A DNA stretch of 64,000 nucleotides from Leguminivora glycinivorella (taxonomy: Eukaryota; Arthropoda; Insecta; Lepidoptera; Tortricidae), in the NCBI RefSeq assembly GCF_023078275.1, contig NC_062981.1, forward strand, positions 20,514,846 to 20,578,845, read 5' to 3'. Below are positions 30,826 through 40,309 of the stretch, one piece after another. Position 1 is the stretch's first letter; each line of letters begins with the position of its first letter. The position numbers were made by a program, and so were the translations under genes. Below the pieces are notes generated by a model that was not told where the DNA came from, made no database searches, and saw only the letters and a program-made list of their open reading frames with translations.

Positions 30826-30989
30826 ATGGAATAATACGGATAATTATAGATTTTGAAAGACTGATTGAATTGAAACATTGAGTTCGTAAGGCTAGTTAAA
30901 ATTACTAAAAAAATCTTCCTAAGAACTAGTTTATTCACTTTTTAATAGGAGTCAGTTGTACGCTCGATTTCTTCGACTTTGTCTGACTT

Positions 30990-31125
30990 TTGGTTCACAC
31001 TTGTGTGGCTTATCTTCAAACTTGGGTAAATCTATTCTGCTATAAAGTTTATTATCTTTAGAATCCATATAATATTTTCATATTTAACATTAAAGCAGAA
31101 TGGTTTTACCCAAGTTACATGCTAA
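30990..31125. mobile_element. MITE with 'ggtaaatc...acccaag' ends
   Basis: cttcaaacttgggtaaatct and gcagaatggttttacccaag are inverted about a centre near 31065. The inner sequence and ends relate to the hairpin at 58501-58640. Confidence 0.55.
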
Positions 31126-31920
31126 AAAAATTTAGAAATAATACAAAATATTGTTGGTACAGGTTTATTCAAACATTTTCATGCGAGATAAAAACGTGGT
31201 CAATCTTGTAATGGGGCTTCTTATTATATTAATTTTAAGTCAGATTGAATTTAATTGTTACTCACTAAAATTTTGTTTGATATTTTTACCTTTATTCTTT
31301 CTTTCCTTACATTCTTTCATTTTCAACTCTACTCATTTAATTTAGAATAATTTGACGTTACGAGTTATTCTTAAAATATCATGTTTCTTCAAAAAATGGT
31401 TTTATTTATACAAAACTGATCATACTATATTTTTGATAATTATACACTGATAAATTGAACAATTTTAAAAATATTAACTAATGTGTAATAAATGTATTCT
31501 TCAATTTAATTTAGTTGTTCACTTTTGTTTATTTTTAGTAGTTACTCGTATAAAATGAATAATTTGGCACAAAACACAATAGCTTTTTTGAGCATAACCT
31601 ATATCTCTTAATTATTTTAAAGGATTACCTTTTAATACATTTCTCATTAAATCCAATCTGACAAATCAATAAAAATGGTAACATTAGAAAAATATACTAG
31701 ATCCTATGAAAATTACAATCGTTAGTAAACACCAATATTATAAACCAATAGCGAATATTACGCAAAATTCCGTATAGATGGCGCTACTAGCACAAACAAT
31801 AAATAAACCGTTATTCATACATCAATGTTATATTATACAAAAAAAAAATATTATGCAAATGTGACGAAACCTAATTAAATTTTGGTTTTTACATAGATAT
31901 TGTGTGACGTAAAATTAATA
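31126..31920. other. AT-rich stretch, no gene seen
   Basis: A 64-codon hydrophobic plus frame at 31151-31345 has no homologue that I recognise and no flanking signals. The rest is low-complexity A/T. Confidence 0.45.
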
Positions 31921-31924
31921 ATCC

Positions 31925-32082
31925 TCTGGCCCCGTAGCCGAATGGCATTTCTCCGACGCCAAACGAAAGCGATACGCCGCTGGCTCTGTCGCGCCAATAC
32001 GCAAGCGCGATAGAGATAGATATCTACTAGCGCTTCGTTTCGTGAGCGTTTCGTGAGCGATTGTGCCATTCGGCTAGCCACC
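31925..32082 (-). mobile_element. 'CCGTAGCCGAATGGCA' MITE, minus copy
   Basis: Ends ccgtagccgaatggcatttc and attgtgccattcggctagcc; the core is in minus orientation (cgcgatagagatagatatct). Relative to the other copies it has a repeated gtttcgtgagc near the right end. Confidence 0.75.
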
Positions 32083-32182
32083 CTATGACGTTAACAGCGT
32101 TTATTTACAAATTATCGTTAATACATCATTTTATCGACATTTCTAATCACTATTAATTGTCTTTGATCATATTTGACGTTTT

Positions 32183-32302
32183 TTATACTACGTCGGTGGC
32201 AAACAAGTATACGGTCCGCCTGATGTAAAGCGGTCACCGTAACCTATGGACGCCTGCAACTCAAACAGTGTCACATGCGCGTTGCCACCCCATTAGAAAC
32301 GT
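32183..32302 (+). repeat. 'tactacgtcggtggcaaac' repeat, 5' part
   Basis: Closely matches 17945-18088: actacgtcggtggcaaacaa to gcgttgccaccccattagaa, then unrelated sequence. Confidence 0.7.
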
Positions 32303-32528
32303 TTCGTTTCTTTACATGATAGGACAAGTAAAGATGAACCGACTGTAAATAGTACCTCTAGTGTACATAGTGTACATACATTTTATTCGAAAACATGGCT
32401 TTATAAAAATAAACGTTTTGGTAAGACATCATTATGTAATGGATTTTGATTAACTAGTTTTGAAAAAAAAAAAAACAACTTATCTTAAAAAAATCGGAAA
32501 CAAAACGAGACGAATAAAATTTACACTA

Positions 32529-32875
32529 TACAGCGCGTAAACCTAATAAGGGCGATAAATGAAACCAGGCATATAATTCAATATTGTTATCATTAATTAA
32601 GAGGTGTTTTTGAGTTACTCTTAATTTTCACCCCATAATGAATTTTTGAAAAATTTCCCAGCAGCAATGTACTGTAAACGTGGTTGCGATGACAATCAAT
32701 GACAACTGTCAACGAGCGTTTAACGCGAGTGTGTTTGCATTACGTTGCGGGCCGAATTAATTTGTATGGATAAAAAAAATATTTCAATTTTAAGTAAAAA
32801 TTATCTAATTCCATTTTTTATGTCCTATACTCACCACCGTTAAGAGGTTCGCCCGTATTAGGTTTACACCCTGTA
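32529..32875. mobile_element. Mariner-type MITE (TA duplication)
   Basis: Ends tacagcgcgtaaacctaata and attaggtttacaccctgta are inverted repeats of about 29 bp with a few mismatches. TA lies on both sides. 347 bp, no transposase. Confidence 0.7.
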
Positions 32876-33169
32876 TAGAGGCTCTTCTCATGGCTTCGTA
32901 ATTTATTTACACTTATTTATGGGTTGATAAACGCGTTTGTACTAGTGGTGACCTCTAGCTGAAAACATTGCAGTAATACTCGCTATTGTTGGGGGAATTT
33001 CACAAAAAAGGGCTCCTATGTCGGATACGTGACGCGTTTGGCAACTACCTACATAATTAATATTACCTGCAAAAATTTATATTGTTTAGAATGAAAGAAA
33101 ATAAATTAATTTAGGACGCTTACAATACTGCTAGAATCTATACACATTTGTTAATATTAAGTATACAAT

Positions 33170-33298
33170 CTGTGGGCCTAGTGAAAAAGGGTATAACTCA
33201 AATTGACTCGGTGAAAAAGGGCACAAGTCCCACCTCGTACTTGTGACCTTTTTCACCGAGTCAATTTGAGTTATACCCTTTTTCACTAGGCCCACAGA
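33170..33298. mobile_element. Near-perfect hairpin MITE
   Basis: Arms of about 57 bp: tgtgggcctagtgaaaaagg ... and its exact inverse ... cctttttcactaggcccaca, with a loop of about ten bases (cccacctcgt). No coding sequence. Confidence 0.8.
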
Positions 33299-33365
33299 AA
33301 TGTACACATCACTGAAAAGAATTATAAAGGCCTGTTCAAGACATTGCAACAATCAATTAATTATA

Positions 33366-33542
33366 CATACTAATATTATAAATGGGAAAGTTTGTGTGTC
33401 TGTTGGTTTGTCCATCTTTCACGGCAAAACGGAGCGACGAAGTGACGTGATTTTTGAAGTGAAGATAGTTGAAAGGATGGAGAGTGACATAGGCTACTTT
33501 TTGTCTCTTACTAACGCGTGCGAAGCCGCGGGCAAAAGCTAG
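33366..33542 (+). mobile_element. Helitron-like fragment with CTAG end, copy 2
   Basis: Starts atactaatattataaatggg and ends cgtgcgaagccgcgggcaaa + AGCTAG followed by T. This is the same architecture as 51056-51232. Confidence 0.75.
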
Positions 33543-34446
33543 TTCAATATAAGTATCATAATTTTTCAACAATTAATAAAAAATCGTCACGTAACCGACT
33601 CTTTTCTAGAATTCCCCATTCTCGTATAATTGTTATTCTATAATTTCAGGAATATTAAAGATAAAGGCTGGTTTACACTAGAGCTGCATAATGTCGAGGA
33701 TCAAAATAGTGCAGATTTGTTTTACATGTAAATAGATAAACACAAATAAAAAGTTTACCAATGGAATATTATGTAATCCCTTCTGATTAGTAAAACAATA
33801 TACCAAAATCTTCTACACAGTGTTGAATATTATGTGACTTATAACACAACATGTTTAGTGCTCCTACTGCTCCTGCAGGGCTAGCACATTATTTCCGAGA
33901 GAGAGTGCCGCCGTGAGATCATAAATTAAATATAACAAGATCATACCATCCCATACATTAAAATGGGGTGCGTAACATAATGAATACAAACTTTTGGCAT
34001 ATTCTCAATTTACAAACGCTCAAAAAGTATACTTTTTTTATGTATAATGCACAAAAGGTATAATTTCAATTTGTATAAGATACAAATAATATAACATACA
34101 ATATACATACTACCGTATACTATAATATACATATTAACTAATTACATTTACTATATCTTTAATAATATATAAATATTAAAAAATATAACAACATGTCATA
34201 TAAATCACAAAATTAGGTTGGGAACCCCACAGAAACGAACCCTGTCAAAAAAGTAGGTTTAGGTTAGGTTTGAACTGTGACCCCACAGAAAGGAATCTTG
34301 TCAAAAAGTAGGTTTAGGTTAGGTTTGAACTGTGACCCCCACAGAAACTAATCCTGTCACAATAGTAAGTTTAGGTTAGGTTTGAACTGTGACCCCACAG
34401 AAACGAATCCTGTCAAAAAAGTAGGTTTAGGTTAGGTTTGAGCTGT

Positions 34447-35362
34447 ACGGTGTTCCACAAGGATCGGTGTTAGGCCCTCTGCTTTTTATTATTTTCATTA
34501 ATGATTTACCACAATCTATTACCACAGGAACACCGTATCTTTATGCTGATGATACCAGCATCATTATTAAGGCTCGCACTAAACATGAACTAAATATGAA
34601 AATGCAAAAATGCTGGTCAGATCTTTCTAAGTGGTTCTCTGCAAACTGTTTAAAAATGAACTGTGATAAATGTTTTTACATGATCTTTCGTCGTGGGTTT
34701 AATAGCCCGGACCCCATTTGTAATATTCCGATAGCAAAATCTGACTGTGTTACATTTCTGGGTGTTGAATTAGACCCATTTTTAAGATGGCACAAGCAAA
34801 TTGAAAAAGTTAGTAACCGGTTGGCCAGTGCTTGTTACGCTTTAAAGTGCCTCTCCAGCTTTGCCGATAACGATACGCTAAAAATGGTATATTATTCGTA
34901 TTTCGAAAGCATTATGAGGTACTGCATAGAAGTATGGGGAAAGGGCACAAACATACAAGATGTGCTCTTAAAGCAGAAAAAAGCTTAAGGTTCCTAGAAG
35001 GATGTTCCGGTATACCAGAAACGCATAGGTGTATATTTATAGAGCATAACATCTTAACAGTTGTCTCCCTTTACCTTTACTCTATATGCCTATATGTCTT
35101 TAAAAACAAACACCTTTTTAAAATAGCCAGACAAAATGTACGCAGTAATTTTAGAAATAAGGATGACATGTTAGTAATTAAGAGTAATTTTAGGTATTTT
35201 GACAAGAGTTTAAACAACACTGCTGTAAGAGTTTATAATAAGTTGGATAAAGACATTAAAGAATGCCCAGATCTTAGAACGTTTCAAAGAAAACTTAGAC
35301 AATATTTTACAAGTAAGCCATATTATTCCATCAAAGAGTACTTTGCTAGAGCATTAGATTAA
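34447..35362 (+). pseudogene. LINE reverse transcriptase, 3' half, one frameshift
   Basis: The reading begins GVPQGSVLGPLLFIIFIN, carries YLYADDTSIII (the YADD active site near 34540), then FLGVELDPFLRWHKQI and YYSYFESIMRYCIEVWG. It stops at 34988. The remainder (RFLEGCSGIPETHRC ... KLRQYFTSKPYYS) continues in another frame to 35362. The break is at an A-run (about 34974-34983) that looks one base short. The endonuclease and RT N-terminus are missing through 5' truncation. Confidence 0.8.
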
Positions 35363-35686
35363 ACATTTAGAATGAAAAATAAAATAAAAAATCGACACAT
35401 AATTATACACTCCGGTCATCTAATTACATCACATTATCTTTGTATCTCTTCTATCTTGACATTCTTAGTTTCTCAATATGCAATTATTCTTAGTACCTGA
35501 CTTTTAAATTATTATTATTATTTTATTTTAAATCGTATTCCCTTTTTATAATCTATAATTTTGTTTTCTTTTATTCTAATTGTAATCTATTTCTATTTTA
35601 ATTATTATTTTGACATTACCAGTGATGTAATGTTCGTTACAACTATGTTTGCATGCATTGTATTATGTTTTATCAGCAAATAAAAA

Positions 35687-35715
<29 letters not shown>
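34447..35715 (+). mobile_element. 5'-truncated LINE in the minisatellite
   Basis: TTGAGCTGT (34438-34446 and 35716-35724) is a 9-bp duplication. The insert starts within the RT domain and ends in an (ATTG)n tail at about 35685-35715, after a 3' untranslated region with AAATAAAA. Jockey/CR1-like by its RT text. Confidence 0.85.
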
Positions 35716-35719
<4 letters not shown>

Positions 35720-36721
35720 GCTGTGACCCCACAGAAACGAATCCTGTCATAAAAGTAGGTTTAGGTTAGGTTTGAACTGTGACCCCACAGAAACGAATCC
35801 TGTCAAAAAAGTAGGTTTAGGTTAGGTTTGAACTGTGACCCCACAGAAACGAATCCTGTCAAAAAAGTAGGTTTAGGTTAGGTTTGAACTGTGACCCCAC
35901 AGAAACTAATCCTGTCACAATAGTAAGTTTAGGTTAAGTTTGAACTGTGACCCCACAGAAACGAATCCTGTCAAAAAAGTAGGTTTAGGTTAGGTTTGAG
36001 CTGTGACCCCACAGAAACGAATCCTGTCATAAAAGTAGGTTTAGGTTAGGTTTGAACTGTGACCCCACAGAAACGAATCCTGTCACAATAGAAGGTTTAG
36101 GTTAGGTTTGAACTGTGACCCCACAGAAACGAATCAGCAGCAAAACAGCAGGCGCTTATATCACCTGTATGGTATTCGTTTTGTATATTCTATTACTTCA
36201 ACGTTATACCACATTATACTTATAGGAAACAATATTATATGTAACAAACATTATATAATTTGAATTTATGCTATCTAAAATTATATATAACAGCAATTAT
36301 ACTAATTGAACTTTATACCATACAAAATTATACAAATTGAAATTATACCTTCTACCGAATATACCATACGTTTGTATACGTTCTATTACTTACCCATTAA
36401 AATGCGACCGCCTACGAACGCGCTTACACTCCACCACAATTAGATGGCGCCACAAAAAAAATGTCTTGTAGCTTTCGATAATACTTGTAGACGGCGTTAA
36501 GTGTCACTTTTGACATAGATTTACGGCTCGGAATTGACACTTAATGCCAATCTACAAATAATCGGTGGCAACAAGGCATTTTTTGTGGCGCCATCTATGT
36601 GTGGTGGAGTGTAAGCGCGTTCGTAGGCGGTCGCATTTTAATGTATGGGATGGTATGATCTTGTTATATTTAATTTATGGTAAGATAGAGCACACTTCTT
36701 CTTCTAATATTAATATTTTCT

Positions 36722-37050
36722 TTTTTTAATACTACGTCGGTTCCAAACAAGCATACGGTCCGCCTGATGGAAAGCGGTCACCGTAACCTATGGATGCCTG
36801 CAACTCAAGGAGTCATGCGCGTCTCCAACCCATTAGAAACTCGTACACTCCCGTTTGCAGTGTTAAGGCAGTCTCCGGTCTTCTGTAAGGCGAAGATACT
36901 TCCCCAGTTGGGCTCTGCTCTGGATTCGAGCGAGATGATATCCGCTGTGTTGTGCCCTACCACACAAAGCGGAATATCATTCTCTATGCCCTACCTAAAT
37001 GATACAAAGATGGGTAGTCTATCTTGCGGCAACATAAATACTCCCGCGTG
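36722..37050 (+). repeat. 'tactacgtcggtggcaaac' repeat, fullest copy
   Basis: Reads actacgtcggttccaaacaa through cgtacactcccgtttgcagt, tcttctgtaaggcgaagata and gagatgatatccgctgtgtt to about 36960, with a diverged end to about 37050. The 94-codon frame is fortuitous. Confidence 0.65.
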
Positions 37051-37194
37051 AATCATGTGCAAACCATGTTGTACCAAACAGCTCAGCTGCTCAGTATAAT
37101 TTCTGCTAGATACGTAATAGTTCTTTTTAGCATGTGTTTTTTTTTTTTAATAATTGGTGGATTGATCGACCTTTCCACAGTTTTGAACTTTAAG

Positions 37195-37510
37195 CATAGA
37201 TTCAATATTAGAAGATCATACCACCCCATACATTAAAATGCGACTGCCTAAGAACGCGCATACACTGCACCACACATAGATGACGCCACAAAAAAATGCT
37301 TTGTTGCCATCGATTATTTGTAGATTGGCGTTAAGTGTCATTTTCGAGCCATAAACCTATGTCAAAAGTGACACTTACGCCATCTACAAGTATAATTAAA
37401 AGTTACAAGCCTTTTTTTGTGGCGCCATCTATGTGTGGTGTAGTGTATGCGCGTTTTTAGGCGGTCGCATTTTAATGTAATATATGATCTTTTTACATTT
37501 AATGTATGCT
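37195..37510. mobile_element. Hairpin MITE, second copy of the 33.9/36.7 kb family
   Basis: Arms gatcataccaccccatacat + taaaatgcgactgcc and gcggtcgcattttaatgtaa, with inner ccacaaaaaaatg / ttttttgtggcgccatctat. Intact and uninterrupted, so it serves as a reference for the split copy. Confidence 0.8.
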
Positions 37511-38180
37511 TTAAGGTATAAAATCAGAAGCTTTGTTTTCACTCATTGATAATGAAAATACGTCATCTACCATACACAACTTGTTATAAAGCTCTAGGGT
37601 AAACTCAGCGTAAAGAACAGCCGTTTCCGGGCCCAAGCCCTCTACCCTAACAACCTACTTACATAATAATTACATCGCTTGGCACATTCGTGTGAACATT
37701 ACATTTTACCCTCTCCTTGGTACGATTCGACTTAAAACACGTCAAATATTAGCTCAGCAGCGGTATCATGCACAGGGTTTTGACGCTTTTCATGTTGTGC
37801 GTCAATTTTGCACTTTGATACCCACACTACCGTACGAGTATAAGACCAGTAGTAAAACTTCTAACAAACGTACGCCGCGCGGTATGTATGTATGCGCGCC
37901 GTGTTCGTACGCAACACATGTAAGTAGATGAGAATGAACGTTGCGTATGTACTTACACGACGCGCATACATACAAACCGCGTGGCGTAGGTTAGTTAGAA
38001 GAGTTATTACTTGTCTTAGGGCTACTTGTACCAACGAAAATGGAGAGTTAATCCGAGGGCTAAACCCACCATTTTACATGGAATTTGACAGATGAACCTA
38101 CCTAAGGTAGGTTTCTTTTTGATCAGCGCCTAGCAGAAATTTTCGCCAGCTGCTACTTACTGCAGCCTGCAGCCCACTAA
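37511..38180. other. No gene supported
   Basis: The inverted words tacgccgcgcggtatgtatg (37870) and catacatacaaaccgcgtgg (37967) form a loose 110-bp hairpin, perhaps a MITE. A 79-codon frame (37692-37931) has no family signature. Confidence 0.4.
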
Positions 38181-38324
38181 GGGCCCGCGCACACGGGGGC
38201 AACAGTTGCTCGGCGACTTTCGTATTTGTATGAAAAGTTGCGTCGCCTCGTGTGCGTACTTTCATACTAGGCCATGGCCGCGACAAAAAAGTCGCCGGCA
38301 ACAGTTGCCCGTGGGCGCGGGCCC
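38181..38324. mobile_element. MITE with TAA duplication (Harbinger-like)
   Basis: Ends gggcccgcgcacacgggggc and gtgggcgcgggccc are inverted and continue through aacagttgc...cgacttt. TAA on both sides (38178-38180, 38325-38327). 144 bp. Two overlapping 67-106-codon frames run across it by chance. Confidence 0.8.
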
Positions 38325-38327
38325 TAA

Positions 38328-39280
38328 CCCTGAGTTAAGTGGTTGGTGCAAGTGGGTCTTATATTGTGACGATAGGTATAGGGTATATTACAAACAACAG
38401 ACCATCTTAGTGATACTGGATATGATACGGATCGGAAATGACAGTCCCAAAAATGAAGTTTTTAACACTGACACATCCGCTTCATATACTTTCTTTCATT
38501 CAGAACTAATATTTGACGAACCTTAAATTTCGGATCGCGCCATCAGGCGGAACGTAGAGGATCGATTTTAATTCCTGAAGCTTGGTCTATAATTTTGAAT
38601 TAAGTGCGCACACGCAACCATACAAATATCTTGAGATATGGTACAACTTGGCAAATGTCGTTTCGTTTTTAAACTATAATACTTATTGAGCCCAGTCACT
38701 CTTTGGGGTTTTTGTACCGTGGTTGTAGCTGTCTGATATACAATAGATGCTAATTGATCACTAACAGTGAATCACTATCCACTGTGTACCCTCCGCGATT
38801 GATTCACTGGGTGTGGGTACCCCCCATGCTATTTTAAGTTTATGACTACGTTACAAAAAAAAGTACTTTTAAACTACATTCAATTGAATAATATTAATTT
38901 TAGTGTAAAATGCATTTAGTGTGATAACGAAAGTTGATTTTTTGTCAATATTTATTTCGTTCCAAATAAATTCACACATAGAAATAGTTTCAACATTCAT
39001 TCGTGTAATTCATTTATACTTTGTAAAAGGAGTATAACTATTAAGTGAAACAGCGCTGGTTGTAATCGAACAATGTACATTTATTTGGCACAAAGGATAT
39101 AATACTCTTGCATTTTACTGCACACATGACCGTCATTTATGTCCCTGTTTTAACAAACAAAACGTACAGACCTGTTTACAATTATAATTACCAAATACCA
39201 AACACCTGAAATATTGCTCGACCGTTAACGTTCCGATGTCACCTCTGACTGACTAGTTCGGTCAATACTTCAGATGAAGG
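38328..39280. other. AT-rich stretch, no gene seen
   Basis: Only short degenerate inverted words around 38715-38825 (gtaccgtggttg, gtgtgggtaccc). No repeat partner found in the window. Confidence 0.4.
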
Positions 39281-39286
39281 GATCAG

Positions 39287-39308
39287 TCACGTGACCCGTC
39301 ACGTGACT
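39287..39308. promoter_or_regulatory. Two tandem CACGTGAC boxes
   Basis: agtcacgtgacccgtcacgtgac contains two GTCACGTGAC palindromes separated by one to two bases. This sequence matches the CLEAR/E-box bound by MiT-TFE and other bHLH-zip factors. There is no clear gene start beside it, so regulatory function is only possible. Confidence 0.35.
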
Positions 39309-39689
39309 AATCAGTACAGATACTTTTTACATTGCACTTAGCTTAGATAGACAAGAAAAACGTATTTATTCACTAAAACATTGTAAATATAAAATAGTAT
39401 CCTAACAGCTCGCCCATCCTGATAAATAAAGCAAGTCCCCTTGCTATCGCTTTATGTACAAAATTGAAACTGCCCACGGCACTTAGTAATCACTTCAAAA
39501 ATTGCTTTATACCGGTACATTACCAAAATGAAGTATTTTATTTCAATTCCTTACTTTATACACATGAGTAATGTTTATTTACATCACATTCTGACACCTA
39601 CGCCTATTAAATAAAAAAGAGAAACTACGAGTATATAATTTATAAAAAAAAAACAGTTGTTAAGAGTTCCGTGTAATCATGACGACATG

Positions 39690-40047
39690 GAAAAGTTTCC
39701 TTTTCCATTCCGTCCAGCTATAAAGGACAGTGCTGAGACCCTGGTACCAATATTTTGCAAGACCTTTACGCTTTAGAAGCGAAAAATGTATATTTTCTTT
39801 CTCAGTCCATCCATAATAAAATCTCAGCACACTCCTCTACTTTTGTGAGCCATGTAAGAATGGTTTGATCTTTTGACATTGGATCGAATTCAGGAAGAAC
39901 GTTATGTAATGACAATTTTGATACTGACTGACCTTTGATTTCTTTAATAATATCCTGGAATTTATTAATAACATCTTCGCTGCATTTTGGTAATGTAAAA
40001 TACCCTATAATGGACGGTGATGCCATTATGGACAAAAAAAAACACAA
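39690..40047 (-). pseudogene. Retrotransposon gag-like core, frameshifted
   Basis: The minus frame 40047-39802 contains SIIGYFTLPKCSEDVINK and VLPEFDPMSKDQTILTWL, then TKVEECAEI. Just after CAEI the recognisable text moves to another frame (YGWTEKENIHFSLLKRKG ... WYQGLSTVLYSWTEWKRK) down to about 39690. The order '(I/L)PEFDP...W...VEECA..YGW......L..L.GLA..WY.GL....SW.EWK' is the capsid core of lepidopteran Ty3/gypsy Gag. The frame break and lack of pol make it a relic. Confidence 0.6.
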
Positions 40048-40309
40048 ATCCGTAAAAATAAGTATCTAAAATTAGTTTCTGAAAACTGACGGCATTGTAT
40101 CCTAAACAAGAGTCACTGAACTGCTTAATTTTAAGTTCTGCTCAGTTTTAATACTCGGTGTAAACTTGAATGAGTTTTACTTACTGCATTAACCATGAGA
40201 TAAACTATAAAACATACTAGTTTGTTACTCCAAAGATAGGTATAAAGAAATAGTGTTATATTGCGAGTGTCCATAACTGGACCCGGAAAACTGCGTACCT
40301 CCTATAAAA

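Larger units (their letters stand above)
34208..36133. repeat. 57-bp minisatellite with TTTAGGTTAGG, interrupted by a LINE
   Basis: The unit gtaggtttaggttaggtttg + aactgtgaccccacagaaac + gaatcctgtcaaaaaa occurs about four times at 34208-34446 and about eight times at 35716-36133. Variants recur in an ordered way (gagctgt with cataaaag; cacaatagtaag), hinting at higher-order duplication. Every unit holds the insect telomere word TTAGG twice in tandem. Confidence 0.9.
33966..36395. mobile_element. Non-autonomous DNA element, 9-bp duplication, minisatellite core
   Basis: Ends GGGTGCGTAACATAAT and (inverse) GGGTAAGTAATAG continue as diverged inverted arms, both containing tacaaac and ggtataatttcaatttgtat. 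ATTAAAATG flanks it (33957-33965, 36396-36404). The split host MITE supplies the empty site. The core is the TTAGGTTAGG minisatellite, which a LINE interrupts. No transposase frame. A 9-bp target fits Mutator-like elements; the superfamily is an inference. Confidence 0.7.
33920..36679. mobile_element. Hairpin MITE, split by a 2.4-kb insertion
   Basis: Outer arms cataaattaaatataacaag (33920) and its inverse (to 36679) continue through catcccatacattaaaatg. The right part alone (36396-36645) is a palindrome (gcgaccgcctacgaacgcgc ... gcgcgttcgtaggcggtcgc) around an imperfect centre. Without the insert the MITE is about 330 bp. A related whole copy lies at 37.2-37.5 kb. Confidence 0.8.

Noticed and set aside
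30690..30938. Frames of repeated RQTD or VCLS residues
   Set aside because: They are translations of the CAGA/CTGT microsatellite on either strand.
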